Shown here: piece by piece, positions 6,039 through 13,039 of the stretch
How the letters are laid out: the number at the start of each line of letters is the position of its first letter
Numbering within the stretch: the first letter of the stretch is position 1
Source: Acidobacteriota bacterium
Lineage (GTDB): Bacteria > Acidobacteriota > Terriglobia > Terriglobales > Acidobacteriaceae
Length of the DNA stretch: 13,099 nucleotides
Direction: 5' to 3'
Assembly: GCA_003223595.1 (NCBI GenBank)
Contig: QHVR01000340.1
Coordinates: 1-13,099, forward strand
The notes under the pieces: model-generated
What the model was told of the DNA's origin: nothing
The model's input: the letters and a program-made list of their open reading frames with translations, nothing else
Database searches by the model: none
Translations under genes and position numbers: made by a program

Positions 6039-6464
6039 ATGGATTCGAGAATGCAGCCGAGCATGATTTATTATCCAAACGAACACAGGGCGGAATTCAG
6101 TCCCAGATCTGTCCAGAGAATGTCATTCGGCCCCACAGTCACGCTGGTGTCCGGGGTCGCGCGTAGCACTCGCGCGGCACTCGCGCTTTATCCCGTGCTG
6201 CGGGTGCCTGCGAGCATTGTTTTAAGCCTCGCTGTGGCGGTGTTTTACCGGGCCGCACGGGAAAATACGTACAACATGCTGTGGGCGGTTCTGTTCGGCT
6301 TCGCCACGCTGAACATTCTGGGCCTGGCGGCGCGAAGGATGGAGCCGCGCCGCGGATTGAGTTTTGGGGAAGTGATGGCCGTGCTCACGGTCGTCTTGGC
6401 CGTGTTCCTGTTGGGCTGGGAGATGCTGGGCATCTTCCATGTCTTTCCGATCAAGCTGCGGTAG
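6039..6464 (+). CDS. Small hypothetical membrane protein, about three predicted helices
   Basis: I do not recognise this 141-aa protein. A polar N-terminus of ~45 residues is followed by hydrophobic segments around residues 50-68 (VLRVPASIVLSLAVAVFY), 79-97 (NMLWAVLFGFATLNILGLAA) and 111-133 (EVMAVLTVVLAVFLLGWEML), with Arg-rich RRMEPRRG between the second and third. This suggests an inner-membrane protein with an odd number of spans. Start choice is uncertain: ATG at 6039 has a weak AGG 8 nt upstream, while ATG at 6063 (MIYYPN) is equally possible. It is divergent from the HAD gene with ~107 bp between, and 59 bp precede the next gene. The 11-bp tandem GCACTCGCGC (6166-6175, 6177-6186) lies within the coding region. 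Confidence 0.7.
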   Translation: MDSRMQPSMIYYPNEHRAEFSPRSVQRMSFGPTVTLVSGVARSTRAALALYPVLRVPASIVLSLAVAVFYRAARENTYNMLWAVLFGFATLNILGLAARRMEPRRGLSFGEVMAVLTVVLAVFLLGWEMLGIFHVFPIKLR

Positions 6465-6523
6465 TTCGACGGCGGCAGCTTTCCCCGGCGGCTTGGGCGT
6501 GATTTGCGTTATCATTCGCTCAA

Positions 6524-6832
6524 ATGCCGAAGAAGCCTCCCAATTTCGAAGTGACCTGTCCCTGCTGCAGCGCTGTGCTGAAGATCGATACGGAGACGCG
6601 GGCGGTGATCGCGCATACCGCCGCAGTGAAGCCCAAGACGTTCAGCGATATGGAAGCCGCGGCGAAGGCGATGCGGGAGCAGGATAGCCGCCGGGAGTCG
6701 ATTTTCCAGCAATCAGTGGAGGCGCAGAAGCACGCTTCCGACTTGCTGGAAAAGAAATTCCAGGAGGCGTTGAAGAAGGCCAAGGAAACTCCGGACACGG
6801 GGAAGCCGATCCGGGATTTCGATCTCGACTAA
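6524..6832 (+). CDS. Small CPCC-knuckle (half zinc ribbon) protein with helical tail
   Basis: This 102-aa protein is not assigned to a named family. The N-terminus (residues 8-31) looks like the first half of a zinc ribbon: FEVTCPCCSAVLKIDTET, with C12, C14 and C15 and a possible extra ligand at H31. The second cysteine pair of a normal ribbon is missing. Residues 40-87 are charged and almost certainly helical (MEAAAKAMREQD, LLEKKFQEALKKAKE), perhaps a coiled coil, and the tail is acidic (DFDLD). The ATG at 6524 has no Shine-Dalgarno sequence; TATCAT at 6510-6515 could be a -10 box of a near-leaderless transcript. Its stop TAA shares one base with the start codon of the phosphodiesterase gene, so the two are surely cotranscribed. 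Function is unknown; a metal-binding oligomer or nucleic-acid-binding adaptor is possible. Confidence 0.85.
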   Translation: MPKKPPNFEVTCPCCSAVLKIDTETRAVIAHTAAVKPKTFSDMEAAAKAMREQDSRRESIFQQSVEAQKHASDLLEKKFQEALKKAKETPDTGKPIRDFDLD

Positions 6833-7479
6833 TGGCGCCGGTTCTGCTGGGCCACCGCGGAGCGCGAGCCCGCAAATCCATTGTTGAGAATACTTTTGCA
6901 TCGTTCGACCGGGCTTTGGCCGATGGGTGCGATGGGTTTGAATTTGATGTTCGCCTGACCGCGGATGGCGGCGCGTTGGTGTGTCACGACCCGCACAGCG
7001 GAGGCGTTGAGATCGCGTCTGCTTCACGGGCGCAGACATTGAGTTTGCCGCGGTTCGAAGATGTCGTGGCCCGCTATCATGCGCGCGCATTTCTGGATAT
7101 CGAGTTGAAGGTTCCGGGGCTGGAAGGAATTGTCGCGGCTGCGTTGAAGGAGCACTGGCCCGAGCGCGGCTTTGTGGTGTCTTCGTTTCTTCCTGAGGTC
7201 GTGCTAGCGATGCAGGCAGAGGATGCTGCCATTCCCGTGGGCCTGATTTGCGAGACGCGAGCGGAATTCCTGCGCTGGACGGACTTGCCCATCAAGTACG
7301 TCATTCCTCATCACAAACTGGTGGACGCGAGCCTGATTCAGGAAGTGCAGCGGGCGGGGAAGAAAATTCTGGTGTGGACGGTCAATTCCCGCTTGGAGAT
7401 GGAGAAGCTTCGGGACTGGGGCGTGGACGGCATCATCTCCGACGATACCAATCTGCTGGCACGAACCTTGGGCCCGTGA
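6832..7479 (+). CDS. ugpQ: Glycerophosphodiester phosphodiesterase (GDPD family)
   Basis: This 215-aa enzyme probably hydrolyses deacylated phospholipids such as glycerophosphocholine to sn-glycerol 3-phosphate and an alcohol. It is a TIM barrel with the family's metal and catalytic residues in place: LGHRGA (H8, R9), ENT (E19), FEFDV (E37, D39), VCHDP (H52) and DIELK (E91, K93). The C-terminal WTVNSRLEM and GVDGIISDD motifs complete the barrel. It lacks a signal peptide, and its short length is that of cytosolic UgpQ-like enzymes rather than periplasmic GlpQ, so the symbol is a best guess. It starts on the last base of the preceding small gene's stop (TAATG). It converges with glpD, whose enzyme uses glycerol 3-phosphate, with 30 bp between the stops and no obvious terminator. 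Confidence 0.93.
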   Translation: MAPVLLGHRGARARKSIVENTFASFDRALADGCDGFEFDVRLTADGGALVCHDPHSGGVEIASASRAQTLSLPRFEDVVARYHARAFLDIELKVPGLEGIVAAALKEHWPERGFVVSSFLPEVVLAMQAEDAAIPVGLICETRAEFLRWTDLPIKYVIPHHKLVDASLIQEVQRAGKKILVWTVNSRLEMEKLRDWGVDGIISDDTNLLARTLGP

Positions 7480-7509
7480 TGGATTGCGCGCCGGCAGCGG
7501 GTGGTCGTG

Positions 7510-9147
7510 TTAATCGGCGGCGGCTTCCAGGACGGAGGCGCTTCGGCTGGGTCGGTGCATGAAGGCGGAGCGTTCGGTTTCGAAGGCTTCCAGGTTCGAG
7601 CCCAGGTCGTGATCGTTCCAGCCCAGCACGGCGCCGATCCGCATAGCGGCTTCGCGGCTGCAGGATTGGGACCAGCAGGCTCCAAAGGCCACGGGAACGC
7701 GCCGCAGCAGGGCGTCGGCCAAAGTGACGGCGTGCTCCCGGCGATAGGCCTCGACGACCTCGGCAACGATGTGCGATGTGTGTGGACAAATAGGGGCTCG
7801 CATATCGGCGCTGACCAGAGCCATGCGGGCGATCTCCATGGCGCGTTGTCCGTGCCATTCGACCAGGCCGCGTGCGGTTTCGTCGCTCACGGATCCAGCG
7901 CGAGCAATAGTGAGAACTTCCTGGTCCAGCATGGGATCGAGAGACGTCCCTGGACCGACTGTGACTGCTTTCGGTTCGGATACGGCGACGCCAATTTTGC
8001 GGGCACATTCGCGGGCGAGCGACTGTGCCGTGGTCAGTTTCCCTCCGAGCACGGAGATCATGCGTGCGGCGCCGTCGGAAGAGTGATCATGCAAAATGTG
8101 CCGTCGCGTGACAGCCGAGGGCTTGTCGTCGGAGTTTGGCAACGGGCGTACACCCGCGAACGCATACTTGATGTGCTGCGGCGATAACTTCGCCTTGGGA
8201 AATAATTGCGTCACGGTGCGGAGCAGGTAATCGATCTCCTCCTGCGAAGGCGCGGTCTTGCTGGGGTCGCCGGAGTCGGGGACCTCGGTGGTGCCGACCA
8301 TAATCTGCTCGTTCCATGGAATGATAAAGACAGGTCGGCCGTCGGCAGCTTCGGTATACAGCGCGGAGTTGGGAGCGCCGGCGAATCTGGGCAGAATGAT
8401 ATGGGATCCGCGAATTCCGCCCAGCAGCGGCTTACCCGTGCGCACCGTGGAGCGCTGGCAGATGCGGTCAACCCAGGGGCCGGTGCAGTTGATGACCCAT
8501 CCGGCATCGACGCGCTCGTCTTTGCCAGTGGTGCGGTCGCGAAGCAGCACGCCGCGGGCACGACCTTGGGAAACATTCACGGCGATGACTTCACAGTGGT
8601 TGCGGACTACGGCTCCGGCGTCTTCAGCCTCGGTCATCCACTCAGCAACCAAGCGCTCCGGGAACTCGCATTGCGCATCCTCGTAGTTCAGAATCTGCCA
8701 TCGCTGGCCGGTATCGAGAGCGCGATGGACTCGGGCTAAATCCATTTCACTGACGGGACTCGATTTCTTGCCTGAGAGCCGCTGGTACAGCCATAGACCG
8801 AAGCGTACTTTCAGGGCGCTGCGCTGGCTGTTCTCGTTCAGCAGGAAAAGAAAATGCAGGGGCTGGACGAGATGCGAGCGTTCGGCGAGAAGGCGTTCGC
8901 GCTCGCGCACCGACTCGCGAACCAAGCCCAGTTCACCATGCTCCAGATATCGCAGGCCACCATGAATGATGCGGGTGGAGCGGCTCGTAACGCCGGAGGC
9001 GAAGTCATTCTGCTCCAGCAGAAGGGTGCGCTTTCCGGCGCGCGCACATTCACGGGCGATCGCTACGCCGTTTATGCCACCTCCGATGACCACCACGTGG
9101 AAGTGCTGGCCTTCGAGCGAGGGTCGGGGTTTCAGGGCTAAGCTCAT
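7510..9147 (-). CDS. glpD: Aerobic glycerol-3-phosphate dehydrogenase (FAD-dependent)
   Basis: GlpD oxidises sn-glycerol 3-phosphate to dihydroxyacetone phosphate, passing electrons to quinones at the inner membrane. The 545-aa product has an N-terminal FAD-binding Rossmann motif VVVIGGGINGVAIA (residues 18-31), the signature SRSTRIIHGGLRYLEHGE (55-72), the NCTGPWVD segment, the substrate-site region GGIRGSHIILP, FIIPWNEQIMVGTTEVPD and AGVRPL, then SVLGGKLTTAQSLA. A C-terminal helical domain follows (GHQR-like WHGQRA, EVVEAYRREHAVTLADALLRR). ATG at 9145-9147 is preferred, with GGAA close upstream; a TTG at 9156 in frame is the alternative. A short inverted repeat CTGTA-TGAG-TACAG (9169-9182) lies just upstream and could be an operator. 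Length is about 40 residues over E. coli GlpD, usual for homologues with this extra C-terminal domain. Confidence 0.95.
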   Translation of the reverse strand: MSLALKPRPSLEGQHFHVVVIGGGINGVAIARECARAGKRTLLLEQNDFASGVTSRSTRIIHGGLRYLEHGELGLVRESVRERERLLAERSHLVQPLHFLFLLNENSQRSALKVRFGLWLYQRLSGKKSSPVSEMDLARVHRALDTGQRWQILNYEDAQCEFPERLVAEWMTEAEDAGAVVRNHCEVIAVNVSQGRARGVLLRDRTTGKDERVDAGWVINCTGPWVDRICQRSTVRTGKPLLGGIRGSHIILPRFAGAPNSALYTEAADGRPVFIIPWNEQIMVGTTEVPDSGDPSKTAPSQEEIDYLLRTVTQLFPKAKLSPQHIKYAFAGVRPLPNSDDKPSAVTRRHILHDHSSDGAARMISVLGGKLTTAQSLARECARKIGVAVSEPKAVTVGPGTSLDPMLDQEVLTIARAGSVSDETARGLVEWHGQRAMEIARMALVSADMRAPICPHTSHIVAEVVEAYRREHAVTLADALLRRVPVAFGACWSQSCSREAAMRIGAVLGWNDHDLGSNLEAFETERSAFMHRPSRSASVLEAAAD

Positions 9148-9320
9148 GATTTCCAAGCCAGAAAATGGCTGTATGAGTACAGGGTTAAATCGCCGGGAGT
9201 TGCGCCTGCTGGTCCCTGTCCATGATTTTGCCTGTTTTGCAAGAGGATATGAAGGTGACGACAGTCCAGCGTGCGCCGCGCACCTGCCATGATACCGAAA
9301 GTAACTTCGCCGAGGTATGG

Positions 9321-9363
9321 AAAAGCCCCACTCTTCGCCAATACGAAAGGCGAAGAATGGGGC
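9321..9363 (-). terminator. Intrinsic terminator after the PfpI-family gene
   Basis: A long hairpin pairs GCCCCA (9325-9330) with TGGGGC (9358-9363) and TCTTCGCC (9332-9339) with GGCGAAGA (9349-9356), with one mismatch and a 9-base loop. On the minus strand it is followed by TTTT (9321-9324). It begins 20 bases after the stop of the PfpI-family gene and separates it from glpD. Confidence 0.7.
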
Positions 9364-9382
9364 GGGAGCGACGCTGCGATTT

Positions 9383-9964
9383 TTAGGCGGCAGTTCTGGT
9401 GGTGGTCCGTGATTGGGCTGAGGTTTCGGCGAACAGCTGAATCATTTCTCGGTTAAACGCCGGAATGTCGTCGGGTTTGCGGCTGGTGACCAGCTTGCCG
9501 TCGCGGACTACTTCTTTATCGACCCAATTGGCGCCTGCATTTTTGAGGTCCGTCTTCAGCGATGGCCACGAGGTCATGGTGTGTCCCTGAACGGCGCCCG
9601 CCTCGATGAGCGTCCAGGGGCCGTGGCAAATGGCTGCGACGGGCTTGCCGGAGTCGGTAAAGCTTTTCACGAAGTTCACCGCCTGGGGATCCATGCGTAG
9701 ATGGTCGGGGTTCATCACGCCACCGGGGAGAAGCAGGGCGTCGAAGTCGTTGGCGTTGGCGGAACTCAGTGAGAGATCCACCGGGACTTCCTGGCCCCAC
9801 TCCTTGTGATTCCAGCCTTTGATCTTGCCTGCCTCGGGGGAGACCACCTTCGTAGTGGCGCCTGCCTGGTCCAGGGCTTTTCTCGGTTCGAGCAACTCTG
9901 ATTGTTCAAATCCGTTGGTGGCGAGGATTGCGACTTTCTTTCCTTGAAGATTCTGATTTGCCAT
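9383..9964 (-). CDS. DJ-1/PfpI-family protein (type 1 glutamine amidotransferase-like)
   Basis: This 193-aa protein has a DJ-1/PfpI domain over almost its full length. The nucleophile elbow is AAICHGPW, with C113 and H114; E20 in TNGFEQSELLEP is the conserved partner acid; LLLPGG (77-82) and VSPEAGKIKGWNH are further family marks. Members have been described as proteases, deglycases, glyoxalases or chaperone-like stress proteins. The close match to the YhbO/PfpI branch suggests a role in repair of aldehyde damage or general stress, but substrate assignments in this family are disputed. A strong ribosome binding site GGAGGG sits 5 nt before the ATG at 9964. It is divergent from mazG across 186 bp, and has its own terminator, so it is probably a single-gene unit. 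Confidence 0.93.
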   Translation of the reverse strand: MANQNLQGKKVAILATNGFEQSELLEPRKALDQAGATTKVVSPEAGKIKGWNHKEWGQEVPVDLSLSSANANDFDALLLPGGVMNPDHLRMDPQAVNFVKSFTDSGKPVAAICHGPWTLIEAGAVQGHTMTSWPSLKTDLKNAGANWVDKEVVRDGKLVTSRKPDDIPAFNREMIQLFAETSAQSRTTTRTAA

Positions 9965-10150
9965 TGTTCCCTCCGTTATGAATTTGGGTTACGAGTGAGT
10001 ACCGGCAGCGGAGAAATAAATTTGTCTTAGGATGCGTGACACTTTTTGGCGGTTGGCATCGTTCGGGAGAGGCTGAACAAATTGCATGAAGGCCGGCAAC
10101 GGTGCGATCGTTGCTTCCCGCATCCGCCGTCATTTACATTGGAGTGCCGC

Positions 10151-11044
10151 ATGTCCACTACTGGAGAACGCTTCGAACGAGCGGTGGAGATCATGGAACG
10201 GTTGCGCGCGCCCGGCGGTTGCCCGTGGGATCGCGAGCAGACGTTCGATTCCATCAAGCCGTACACGCTGGAAGAAACCTACGAAGTGCTGGAAGCGATC
10301 GACAACCGTGACTGGCATGAACTTGCCGGCGAGCTTGGAGATTTGCTGCTGCAAGTGCTGTTTTATGCAGAGATGGCGAAAGAACAATCTTTGTTCTCGA
10401 TTGACGATGTGATCGAGAGACTCTCGACCAAGTTGGTCGATCGGCATCCGCATGTGTTTGGAGACGTAAAGGCCGACACCGCCGCAGAGGTCAAGAAGAA
10501 CTGGGAAGCTTTGAAAGTGGAAGAACGAAAAAAGCGGCAGGGCAGCGGGGAGCCGGACGCAAGACCATCGATTCTCGCGGGCGTGTCTTCGGCGATGCCG
10601 TCATTGCTCGAAGCGTCAAAGCTCAGTTCGCGGGCGGCGCAGGCGGGATTCGATTGGCCCAACATTGAGGGATTGCTGGGCAAACTGCACGAAGAAACTG
10701 AAGAATTGCGGGAGGAACTGAAAGCGTTCCCGGCGCCCGGTCCGAGGCCGCAGGGCCATGGTATGGCTGGATCGGGGCGGACGGTGGTTCCGGAGTCGCT
10801 GCAGGAGCGCATGGAAGAAGAGGTGGGGGACCTTTTCTTCGTACTCGTCAACATCGCGCGGTATTTATCGGTGGATCCCGAGTCGGCGCTGCGCAAGACC
10901 AACCGGAAGTTCAAGCGCCGTTTTCAATGGATGGAGGAACGGCTGCAGGAGTCCGGGCGCGCGGCGGATCAGGCCTCCATGGATGAACTCGAGTCCCTGT
11001 GGCAACGCGCCGGGGCTCAGGAAAAGCAGGAGAAGTCCGCGTGA
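10151..11044 (+). CDS. mazG: Nucleoside triphosphate pyrophosphohydrolase MazG
   Basis: MazG hydrolyses (d)NTPs to NMPs and pyrophosphate, cleaning the nucleotide pool and tempering stringent-response signals. The 297-aa protein has the two MazG domains of the full-length form. The N-terminal one has PGGCPWDREQT (21-31), EETYEVLEAI (41-50) and ELGDLLLQVLF (61-71). The C-terminal one has FDWPN, EETEELREEL (181-190) and MEEEVGDLFFVLVNIAR (221-237), supplying the metal-binding Glu/Asp residues. ATG at 10151 is chosen because GGAG lies 6 nt upstream and it gives the conserved N-terminus; the frame remains open further upstream. Between the two C-terminal motifs is a Gly/Pro-rich insert (about 192-216, PAPGPRPQGHG) longer than in E. 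coli MazG. A GNAT gene follows after 73 bp, so cotranscription is possible. Confidence 0.95.
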   Translation: MSTTGERFERAVEIMERLRAPGGCPWDREQTFDSIKPYTLEETYEVLEAIDNRDWHELAGELGDLLLQVLFYAEMAKEQSLFSIDDVIERLSTKLVDRHPHVFGDVKADTAAEVKKNWEALKVEERKKRQGSGEPDARPSILAGVSSAMPSLLEASKLSSRAAQAGFDWPNIEGLLGKLHEETEELREELKAFPAPGPRPQGHGMAGSGRTVVPESLQERMEEEVGDLFFVLVNIARYLSVDPESALRKTNRKFKRRFQWMEERLQESGRAADQASMDELESLWQRAGAQEKQEKSA

Positions 11045-11117
11045 GCGGCCTACGGCTAAGCAATGTGTTGCCAGGTTGGCGGGCCCTGCGCCCCATCTTT
11101 GCTCAGGACGAAAAACC

Positions 11118-11882
11118 ATGCCGGTAGAACTGCGCCGTTGCCATGGGATCGAGGACTTCCGCGCGTGTGTCACGCTGCAGAAGGAAGTCTGGAATTTCAC
11201 CGACGCCGAGTTGGTGCCGCTGCGAATGTTCGTGGTAGCGGATAAAGTGGGCGGGCAGGTCATGGGAGCGTTTGAGGGCGAGACCATGGTGGGGTTTGCC
11301 CTATCGGTCCCAGGGACGCGTTCGGGGCACATCTACCTGCACTCGCACATGCTGGCGGTGCGGAAAGATCATCGCAACGGCGGGTTGGGGCGGCAGTTGA
11401 AACTGATGCAGCGCGAGGACGCGCTCGCCCGCGGCATCGAGTTGATCGAGTGGACGTTCGATCCGCTGGAGATCAAGAACGCGTATCTGAACATCGAAAA
11501 GCTGGGGGCGGTGGCGCGGCGCTACAACATCAACCAGTACGGGATCACGTCGTCTCCGCTGCAGGGCGGATTGCCGAGCGACCGGCTGATTGCGGAGTGG
11601 TGGTTGAATTCAAAACGCGTAGAGCGCTTGCTGGCAGAGGGCAAGAACCCGGCAGCCAAAGTCGTGACATCCATTTCAGTGCCCGCGCAGATCTATGAGT
11701 GGAAAGCGTCGCCGGAAACCCGGGTGAGAGCCCAGCAGGTGCAGGAAGGGAACCGGGAGCAGTTCTTGAAGGCATTTGCGAATGGACTGGCGGTTCTGAA
11801 TTACGAACGCGACACCGAGGGCAATGGCAAGTATTTGCTGGGCCGGTGGGATGAGAACTGGTCGTATGCATCAGAAGGTTGA
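11118..11882 (+). CDS. COG3375-type GNAT acyltransferase, possible amino acid N-succinyltransferase
   Basis: This 254-aa protein has an N-terminal GNAT fold: EVWNFTDAELVPL (23-35), VMGAFEGETMVGFALSVPG (48-66), the acyl-CoA loop VRKDHRNGGLGRQL (81-94, with RNGGLG as the pyrophosphate-binding turn) and IEWTFDPLEIKNAYLNIEKLG (110-130). A C-terminal extension (PSDRLIAEWWLNS onward) is typical of COG3375. Such proteins are often found next to NSAR/OSBS genes. In the Geobacillus pathway described by Gerlt and co-workers, a GNAT enzyme N-succinylates D-amino acids before racemisation. The same role here is inferred from the neighbour. ATG at 11118 follows AGGA at 9 nt. The next gene begins 23 bp after its stop, supporting an operon. 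The frame is open far upstream across mazG, but that part is an overlap shadow. Confidence 0.88.
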   Translation: MPVELRRCHGIEDFRACVTLQKEVWNFTDAELVPLRMFVVADKVGGQVMGAFEGETMVGFALSVPGTRSGHIYLHSHMLAVRKDHRNGGLGRQLKLMQREDALARGIELIEWTFDPLEIKNAYLNIEKLGAVARRYNINQYGITSSPLQGGLPSDRLIAEWWLNSKRVERLLAEGKNPAAKVVTSISVPAQIYEWKASPETRVRAQQVQEGNREQFLKAFANGLAVLNYERDTEGNGKYLLGRWDENWSYASEG

Positions 11883-11905
11883 TCCGCTAGAGATCCTGGA
11901 TTCCC

Positions 11906-13006
11906 ATGAAAATTGAAGCTGTGACGCTGCGCGAGATTCACATGCCGCTCGTACATTTTTTCGAGACGAGCTTTGGCCGCACTTATAGCCGCCGTATTTT
12001 GCTGGTCACGGTTCACTGCGAGGGCGTGGAGGGATGGGGCGAGTGCGTGGCCGGGGAAGATCCTTTTTACAGCAGCGAGTGGATTGAGAGCGCCTGGCCT
12101 ACTCTGACGAAATATTTGATCCCGGCGCTGCTGGGAAAGCAGGTCGAATCGGGCCGAGAGTGTCCGGCACTGCTGAAGCGAGTGACAGGGCACCGGATGG
12201 CCAAAGCGGCGCTTGAGAATGCTTTGTGGGATGCCGAGGCTATTCAGAAACAACAACCGCTGTGGAAACTGCTGGGGGGCACGCGCAACGAGATTGCATG
12301 CGGAGTGTCGATCGGAATTCAGGATTCAGTCGAGCAGTTGCTGGGCAAGATCGAGACGGAACTTGCGGCGGGATATCGCCGCATCAAGGTGAAGGTGAAG
12401 CCGGGCTGGGACGTGAACGTGCTGGAACGCATTCGCTCGCGCTGGGCGGATATTACTTTGAGCTGCGATGCGAACTCGGCGTACACCCTTGATCGAGTGG
12501 AGCACCTGCGCAATTTCGACCAGTTCAACCTGCTGATGATCGAGCAGCCATTGTGGAATGACGATATCTATTATCATGCACGGCTGCAGAAGGAACTGCG
12601 GACGGCAGTCTGCCTGGATGAGTCGATCATCAATGCGCGGGTTGCGGCCGCAGCAGTGGAAACGGGAGCCTGCCGCATCATCAATATCAAAGTGGGGCGC
12701 GTGGGCGGGTTCAGCGAGGCGCTGAAAATTCACGATGTTTGCCAGTCCAACAAGATTCCCGTTTGGTGCGGAGGCATGCTGGAAACCGGTATTGGACGGG
12801 CCGCGCTTTCCACGCTGCCCAATTTCACCATGCCCGGAGATGTATCCGCCTCCAAGCGCTACTGGAAGGAAGACATCATCGAGCCCGAGGTGGAAGTTTC
12901 TTCGCAGGGCTTCATTCCGATCAGCCCGAAGCCCGGCAGGGGGTACGAGATTAAGCCGGAGCTGATCGAAAAATTGACGGTGAGAAAAGAGACGTTGCGG
13001 GCGTAA
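11906..13006 (+). CDS. menC: Enolase-superfamily NSAR/OSBS (N-succinylamino acid racemase / o-succinylbenzoate synthase)
   Basis: This 366-aa enzyme belongs to the muconate-lactonising subgroup of the enolase superfamily. All catalytic and metal positions are visible: K161 and K163 in IKVKVKPGWD, D188 in SCDANSAY, E213 in MIEQPL, D238 in CLDESI and K262 in NIKVGRVGG. They fall almost exactly at the spacing of the Amycolatopsis NSAR (K163, D189, E214, D239, K263). The N-terminal capping domain starts MKIEAVTLREIHMPLVHFF, as in MenC type 2/NSAR proteins. Such enzymes may act as o-succinylbenzoate synthase in menaquinone synthesis, as N-succinylamino acid racemase, or both. No other men genes are in the window, and the preceding GNAT favours the racemase role. 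Symbol follows common annotation. Start ATG at 11906 has GGA 7 nt upstream. Confidence 0.93.
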   Translation: MKIEAVTLREIHMPLVHFFETSFGRTYSRRILLVTVHCEGVEGWGECVAGEDPFYSSEWIESAWPTLTKYLIPALLGKQVESGRECPALLKRVTGHRMAKAALENALWDAEAIQKQQPLWKLLGGTRNEIACGVSIGIQDSVEQLLGKIETELAAGYRRIKVKVKPGWDVNVLERIRSRWADITLSCDANSAYTLDRVEHLRNFDQFNLLMIEQPLWNDDIYYHARLQKELRTAVCLDESIINARVAAAAVETGACRIINIKVGRVGGFSEALKIHDVCQSNKIPVWCGGMLETGIGRAALSTLPNFTMPGDVSASKRYWKEDIIEPEVEVSSQGFIPISPKPGRGYEIKPELIEKLTVRKETLRA

Positions 13007-13018
13007 ATGGAAAACCTT

Positions 13019-13039
13019 GGACAGCCCAAGGGGCTGTCC
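13019..13039. repeat. Strong palindromic hairpin after the NSAR/OSBS gene
   Basis: A perfect 9-bp inverted repeat GGACAGCCC/GGGCTGTCC encloses AAG and begins 12 bases after the menC-like stop. There is no T run on the plus strand after it, so it may act as a weak bidirectional terminator, an mRNA 3'-end protector or a copy of a dispersed palindromic repeat. The remaining 60 bases to the window end show no certain gene; short frames on the minus strand run off the end. Confidence 0.6.

Noticed and set aside
6166..6186. Tandem 10-bp repeat GCACTCGCGC with 11-bp period
   Set aside because: It lies in GC-rich coding sequence for a hydrophobic protein and has only two units; likely chance, and no frame disturbance is evident.
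10758..11117. N-terminal extension of the GNAT frame through the end of mazG
   Set aside because: This stretch is mazG read in another frame, rich in Arg/Cys/Trp; the ATG at 11118 starts a normal COG3375-like protein.
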